Both the position numbers and the translations under genes were made by a program. Below the pieces are notes generated by a model. It was not told where the DNA came from, ran no database searches, and saw only the letters and a list, made by a program, of their open reading frames with translations. From positions 1 through 7,569 of the forward strand of contig JAIRPZ010000162.1 in NCBI GenBank assembly GCA_031256755.1: a DNA stretch of 7,569 bases. Direction: 5' to 3'. Within the stretch, counting starts at the first letter, position 1, and the number at the start of each line of letters is the position of its first letter. This document shows positions 4,272-7,569 of this stretch, one piece after another. The stretch is from Planctomycetaceae bacterium. Lineage in GTDB: Bacteria; Planctomycetota; Planctomycetia; Pirellulales; Thermoguttaceae.

Positions 4272-6677
4272 TTACGGCGAAGATTTCGACTGTTTGACGG
4301 CAGTAATGGCATCGGCAAACCGCTGGACGGTTTCGGCATCCCGCTTCATCACTTCATTAAAATACGGCACCAGCATTGATCGGATCGCTTTGTTATCTGT
4401 CCGTTTTTCCGCCATCGCCTGCACCGCAAAACTAAATTCGCCCAAATCCCCAAGCAAGCGGAATGCCAATGCCCGGACTGCTGCCGATTCGTCTTGAAGC
4501 ATAAGCGGCAACGCTTTACTGCTGCTGCCCTGACTCTCCGTAAAATACCGCCGGCAGGTTTCCGCTAACCGGCGGTCTTCCGGCGTTTCCGGCAAATTCC
4601 CGATCCAATTCGGCAGATTTTTAATGTCTCCGAACCGATACGGATTTGCCGGCAATACCAAACTTCCCTGCCTGCTCGTCGTAAACGGCTGCGGCTGACC
4701 GGCGGATTGCCACGAAAGTGTCTCGCCGTTTTTCGGCACCAAACCGAGTATCGGACTGATCTTCGGTTTCGCACCCTCCGGCGGCTGAACATGCTGTTCA
4801 TGCACTTCCGCAAAAGTATCAATAAACACAGTACCCGATGCGCCGCTGATGGTCATCACACCGCTGACATTTTCCATTTCGATCCGCATGGACGCATCCG
4901 GTTTCAACGGATGAATAACAATGCGTCCGTAATCGACAAAAATTCCCTGCACACCGGCAACATCCATCGGCAAAATACTCAATTTGACATCGCCGATCAT
5001 TTCAATACGAAAACCGGCTGTTAATTCAAATACGCCCCGAAAAGGATTGGCGGATAATAAATACTGCCCGCCGGTTAAATTCGAGGGAACCGGAGCCAGC
5101 GACCATTGTTCATCAATGCCGGATGCCGAAAAAAGCAGATTCGATTCCGCTGAAGAAATCACGCGTCCAAGCACACGCGGAACCGCCGCGGACATCAGCG
5201 TCACCGGCTGCGGCACGGCTTTTTTCGGCAGCATTGCCAATGTTCTCTCCGGCGGAAAAGGATGCGGCAGGGAAACGGGCGGTACCGGCTCCGCAGCGGC
5301 AGCAAGCGGCGGCACGCTCCGCATGTCTTCCCGCTCTGCGTCTTCCAGACGGAAAGGTTCCGCCGGCAGACTGTTTTTGACTGATTGCCACGACGTTGCC
5401 GGCATACGTAAACTTTGCTGTCCGTTCCCAAGGCGATTGACCGATCTCTCGGTCGTTTGTTCATCGCTGCGTTTTTTTTCCGGCGCAAGAATCGGCTGAA
5501 AAGAAGTGATTTGCGGCTCATCTCTTTCGGTTTGCAACGCGGCCGCTTCTTCCGCTGTTCGGATGATCGGATACTTTTTTGCAGGCAACGGTTTTACGGC
5601 CGTTTCCGGTTTCGGCGGAACGGCAGCCGTTACCGTTTGGTCGAAATTCTCCGGCACCTCTTCCGGGGCGGGCGGCTCCGTTATCGCCGCTGCTGCCAAA
5701 AACAAATCTTGTTCTTGTGCATCCGGCGGCAATGCCGATGCCGTTGCATCATTGTCATTCTTTTCACCCTGATCCGGCGTATTTTCCGCAGGATTCTTTA
5801 CTGCGTGCTGTGCTGTATTGGCTGCTGCGGCCGTTTCTTCAGTAAAATTGGTTTGCCGGATAGGTTCGGGCTGTCCCAAAGCGAAAGGTTCCTGTCCGGT
5901 GTTTTGCGGTGCCGCCGCTGTCGTGCCGGATTTTTGAACTTGAACAACAACGGGTTCTGGAACCGGTTTGATATGAGCCGGTTCGTGTTCGTTCCGGGAA
6001 ATAGGTGCTGCATGTTCCGCACGGGGAATCCGAAAATCAATTTTGCCGCTCAAATAGAGCAAAAAATAACAAAGGATGGCTCCCGCAATGAACAACTTGA
6101 ACGAATAAAACGATACCGCCGCCGACGACTGCGGACGTTCAGCCGGTTTTGCCCGAAACAACGGAAACAAAGGAAATAAACGCCAGAAACGGAACATTTT
6201 CGGCTTTGGTTCGGACGTTTCTTCATTTGTTACAAACCGTTCCGGCACGGCTTCGGACGTTTTCGGTTTTTCGAAGACAAGCGGTGCCGGCGGTTTCCGC
6301 AAGACTTCATAACACCGCAGGCGGCATTCGCGGCTTGACCGGGCAGGTTCGCCAAGCACGTTGGATAAAATCTGGTGAATCGAAGCAATTTCGGCAATGT
6401 ACTTGTCGGCAGAAAGGCAAAACGTTTCAAAGCGGTTCTGCACGTCGTCCGGCATCTGGTGATCCAGATACTCTGCAACATAATTCGGATCAATTTCTTC
6501 CTGCTGCTCGACGAGACCGGGAACGCCGACGGACGGATTATGCACGGTAGCCCGAATCCTGCCCAATACGGCAGCGGCTTCGTTGTCCGCCGATATTTGC
6601 TGTTCTAAATGCTGCCGGTGATCCGCATCGAATACACCATCTTCCAACGCCAAAAGAGTCCGTAACGAAATCCGCAT
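4272..6677 (-). CDS. Planctomycete anti-sigma/FecR-like single-pass membrane protein with C-terminal helical repeats
   Basis: The 801-residue product has four parts. Residues 1-125 form a helical N-terminal module (MRISLRTLLALEDGVF..., YVAEYLDHQMP...LGEPA) resembling planctomycete cytoplasmic anti-sigma-like regions; Cys87, Cys118 and Cys122 do not form a convincing zinc motif. One membrane helix lies at about 190-209. A long Pro/Ala/Glu/Gln-rich linker covers about 215-500. A beta-rich segment at about 500-625 (LGRVISSAE...FRIEMIGDVKLSILP...VDYGRIVIHP) looks like a FecR-type fold. Residues 700-790 (ESAAVRALAFRLLGDLGE) resemble HEAT/armadillo repeats. I infer N-terminus inside and FecR-like part outside, so it may pass an envelope signal inward, but no sigma factor gene is adjacent. 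The ATG at 6677 is preceded by GGAT and a good promoter. Long Arg-rich frames opposite it are shadows. Confidence 0.88.
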   Translation of the reverse strand: MRISLRTLLALEDGVFDADHRQHLEQQISADNEAAAVLGRIRATVHNPSVGVPGLVEQQEEIDPNYVAEYLDHQMPDDVQNRFETFCLSADKYIAEIASIHQILSNVLGEPARSSRECRLRCYEVLRKPPAPLVFEKPKTSEAVPERFVTNEETSEPKPKMFRFWRLFPLFPLFRAKPAERPQSSAAVSFYSFKLFIAGAILCYFLLYLSGKIDFRIPRAEHAAPISRNEHEPAHIKPVPEPVVVQVQKSGTTAAAPQNTGQEPFALGQPEPIRQTNFTEETAAAANTAQHAVKNPAENTPDQGEKNDNDATASALPPDAQEQDLFLAAAAITEPPAPEEVPENFDQTVTAAVPPKPETAVKPLPAKKYPIIRTAEEAAALQTERDEPQITSFQPILAPEKKRSDEQTTERSVNRLGNGQQSLRMPATSWQSVKNSLPAEPFRLEDAEREDMRSVPPLAAAAEPVPPVSLPHPFPPERTLAMLPKKAVPQPVTLMSAAVPRVLGRVISSAESNLLFSASGIDEQWSLAPVPSNLTGGQYLLSANPFRGVFELTAGFRIEMIGDVKLSILPMDVAGVQGIFVDYGRIVIHPLKPDASMRIEMENVSGVMTISGASGTVFIDTFAEVHEQHVQPPEGAKPKISPILGLVPKNGETLSWQSAGQPQPFTTSRQGSLVLPANPYRFGDIKNLPNWIGNLPETPEDRRLAETCRRYFTESQGSSSKALPLMLQDESAAVRALAFRLLGDLGEFSFAVQAMAEKRTDNKAIRSMLVPYFNEVMKRDAETVQRFADAITAVKQSKSSP

Positions 6678-6715
6678 TGATCCGCAAAAATAGGGAATAC
6701 AATATCTTTCGGCGG

Positions 6716-6744
6716 ATCATGCCGATTTCCGCAGTCCGTGTCAA
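6716..6744 (-). promoter_or_regulatory. Promoter of the anti-sigma/FecR-like gene
   Basis: On the minus strand a perfect TTGACA (6744-6739), a 17-nt spacer and CATGAT (6721-6716, 4 of 6) predict a start near 6709 and a leader of about 31 nt. It lies in the 102-nt gap after efp, which has no clear terminator, so some read-through from efp is also possible. Confidence 0.55.
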
Positions 6745-6779
6745 GAGCAAAAACGCGGAGAGAACAAACAAGCCGGTTT

Positions 6780-7349
6780 CTATTCCTTAACCCGCTCAAT
6801 GTACTCCCCGGTGCGGGTGTCGATTTTAACTTTTTCACCGATATTAATGAACGGCGGCACGGGAAATTCCGCTCCGGTATCCATTTTAGCGGGCTTCATC
6901 ACATTGGTTGCCGTATTTCCCTTCGCGGCCGGTTCGGTATATTCCACCGTCAGCACGACATGATTCGGCGGAGTCACTCCCATCGGCTGATTGTTGAAGA
7001 GCATAATTTTACAAATCATCCCTTCTTTAAGATATTTCCATGTGTCGTCGACCAATTCGGCGGTCAAGTCGTATTGCTCATACGTTTCATTGTCCATGAA
7101 GACGAAATGTCCGCCGTCTTTGTAGGAGTATTGGGCATCAATTTCCGTGATGTCCGCTGCTTCCAGTGTGTCGCCGCCTTTGTAGGTACGGTCGAGCATT
7201 GTTCCTTTGCTCAAATTCCGCAATTTGCACTTATACAGGGCGTTCCCCTTACCGGGTTTAACAAATTGACACTCGGTCATAATGTACGGATCGCCGTCAA
7301 TTTGAACTTTTAATCCCTTCCGAAAATCGCTTGTGTTGACTAATGCCAT
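6780..7349 (-). CDS. efp: Translation elongation factor P
   Basis: EF-P binds between the ribosomal P and E sites and relieves stalling at consecutive prolines. From the ATG at 7349 the product has 189 residues (188 in E. coli). The KOW-like domain I spans about 3-62, OB domain II about 67-127, and OB domain III about 130-187 with the C-terminal signature (KPAKMDTGAEFPVPPFINIG at 142-161). The loop KPGKGNA places Lys34 exactly where E. coli EF-P is beta-lysylated, so modification by an EpmA-type enzyme is plausible; no epmA or epmB is visible here. The frame could begin 9 codons earlier at GTG 7376, but that codon is only 5 nt after the predicted -10, so ATG 7349 is chosen. The leader has only a weak AGAAA as Shine-Dalgarno. 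Confidence 0.97.
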   Translation of the reverse strand: MALVNTSDFRKGLKVQIDGDPYIMTECQFVKPGKGNALYKCKLRNLSKGTMLDRTYKGGDTLEAADITEIDAQYSYKDGGHFVFMDNETYEQYDLTAELVDDTWKYLKEGMICKIMLFNNQPMGVTPPNHVVLTVEYTEPAAKGNTATNVMKPAKMDTGAEFPVPPFINIGEKVKIDTRTGEYIERVKE

Positions 7350-7381
7350 AATTTCTAATTCGATGAACTGATGCACTCGTC

Positions 7382-7409
7382 ATTCTACACGGAAACGGAG
7401 AATAATCAA
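7382..7409 (-). promoter_or_regulatory. efp promoter
   Basis: On the minus strand TTGATT (7409-7404), a 16-nt spacer and TAGAAT (7387-7382, 5 of 6) predict a start near 7375 and a leader of about 26 nt to ATG 7349. This placement is the main reason to reject the longer GTG start. Confidence 0.55.
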
Positions 7410-7425
7410 GGGGCAAGCATGCCCC
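7410..7425. terminator. GC-rich hairpin between the upstream gene and efp
   Basis: GGGGCA (7410-7415) pairs with TGCCCC (7420-7425) around a 4-nt loop. On the minus strand it is followed by TTGATTATTCT, only moderately T-rich, so it could be a weak terminator for the gene ending at 7506. It directly abuts the efp -35 and could instead be a dispersed palindromic repeat or a protein-binding site. Confidence 0.35.
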
Positions 7426-7432
7426 GCTACGT

Positions 7433-7455
7433 CCCCCGCCCGCCCAGTCCCCCCC
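7433..7455 (-). other. Canonical G-quadruplex motif upstream of efp
   Basis: The plus strand reads C5-G-C3-G-C3-AGT-C7, so the minus strand carries four G-tracts (G7, G3, G3, G5) with loops ACT, C and C. This satisfies the standard G3+N1-7 pattern with very short loops, typical of stable quadruplexes. It lies 24 nt upstream of the efp -35, on the coding strand of the minus-strand genes. Confidence 0.7.
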
Positions 7456-7505
7456 GCCGGACAAAAAACAGAACGCGGCATCATTTCCGGCAGGGACTGT
7501 CAATC

Positions 7506-7568
7506 CTACACAATGTATCCCTGCTCTTCCATCAAAGCACAGAAATTCGTGTATAACTCGGAATACTG
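7506..7568 (-). CDS. Probable 3' end of an unidentified upstream gene
   Basis: A minus-strand frame enters from the right edge and ends at TAG 7508-7506 after 20 residues (QYSELYTNFCALMEEQGYIV). The composition looks like a real protein C-terminus. One other minus frame is open but gives Cys/Gly/Ser-rich translation through the G-tracts. Too little is present to identify the gene. It would be co-oriented with efp, separated by 156 nt holding the hairpin, G-quadruplex motif and efp promoter. Confidence 0.38.
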   Translation of the reverse strand, partial: QYSELYTNFCALMEEQGYIV

Positions 7569-7569
7569 C

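Noticed and set aside
4205..4339. 88-residue version of the small membrane peptide overlapping the large gene
   Set aside because: The upstream 45 residues look like out-of-frame translation of the large gene's 3' end and its trailer.
4984..6179. Long plus-strand ORFs opposite the 801-residue gene, including a 254-codon one
   Set aside because: They are extremely Arg/Phe/Cys-rich shadows of the Pro/Ala/Glu linker; the minus frame has a consistent domain layout and a promoter.
509..6677. Frequent TGCCGG/CCGGCGG words as an uptake or repeat signal
   Set aside because: They follow the CCG/GCC/GGC codon preference inside genes, occur in many contexts and are not regularly spaced.
7350..7376. 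9-residue extension of EF-P to a GTG
   Set aside because: The GTG lies 5 nt after the predicted -10, and the ATG at 7349 gives the family length and the modified lysine at residue 34.
1..7569. tRNA, rRNA, CRISPR, insertion sequence, toxin-antitoxin or defence system
   Set aside because: I saw no cloverleaf, no spaced repeat array, no transposase or terminal inverted repeats, and no recognisable defence or toxin domains; the window is mostly housekeeping genes.

Overview
The window looks like a stretch of a Planctomycetota chromosome, probably from the Pirellulales/Thermoguttaceae side. The main clue is the minus-strand gene at 4272-6677. Its N-terminus (MRISLRTLLA..., then a segment around YVAEYLDHQMP...FCLSADKYIAEIASIHQIL...LGEPA) resembles, from memory, a module I know only from planctomycetes. 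The PriA N-terminus (EPPP..PPWE) and the EF-P sequence fit the same group. This is a judgement from remembered families, not a database result. Coding regions have moderate GC and use many CCG/GCG codons.

Layout, left to right. At 1-373 (minus) lies the 5' part of an unrecognised gene for a membrane-anchored Asp/Tyr-rich protein, cut by the window edge, with a perfect 12-bp inverted repeat around its start codon. At 509-2857 (minus) is priA, the replication-restart helicase. A 219-nt divergent spacer holds a near-consensus promoter firing rightward into a small AT-rich gene (3077-3385, plus) for a two-helix membrane protein with a KKP-repeat tail, closed by a very strong terminator. At 3582-4019 (plus) is fliJ, the flagellar export chaperone, alone here without fliI or any other flagellar gene. 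A weakly supported 51-codon ORF lies divergently in front of it. Facing fliJ is a possible 43-residue membrane peptide (4073-4204, minus), which follows the large gene at 4272-6677 (minus) for an anti-sigma/FecR-like single-pass membrane protein. At 6780-7349 (minus) is efp, elongation factor P, with its own promoter. The last 64 bases appear to hold the 3' end of another minus-strand gene.

There is no obvious single pathway. PriA (replication restart), EF-P (rescue of polyproline stalls) and FliJ (flagellar export) are ordinary chromosomal functions, each apparently with its own promoter. The 801-residue membrane protein is probably a signalling or envelope protein. The less ordinary material is in the spacers: small uncharacterised ORFs with dedicated promoters or terminators, a canonical G-quadruplex motif and hairpin upstream of efp, a start-codon hairpin at the left edge, and -10 elements 6-9 nt in front of both the priA and fliJ start codons, which suggests leaderless mRNAs. 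I found no tRNA, rRNA, CRISPR array, insertion sequence or convincing new defence-type system. No gene-free stretch exceeds 300 bases.
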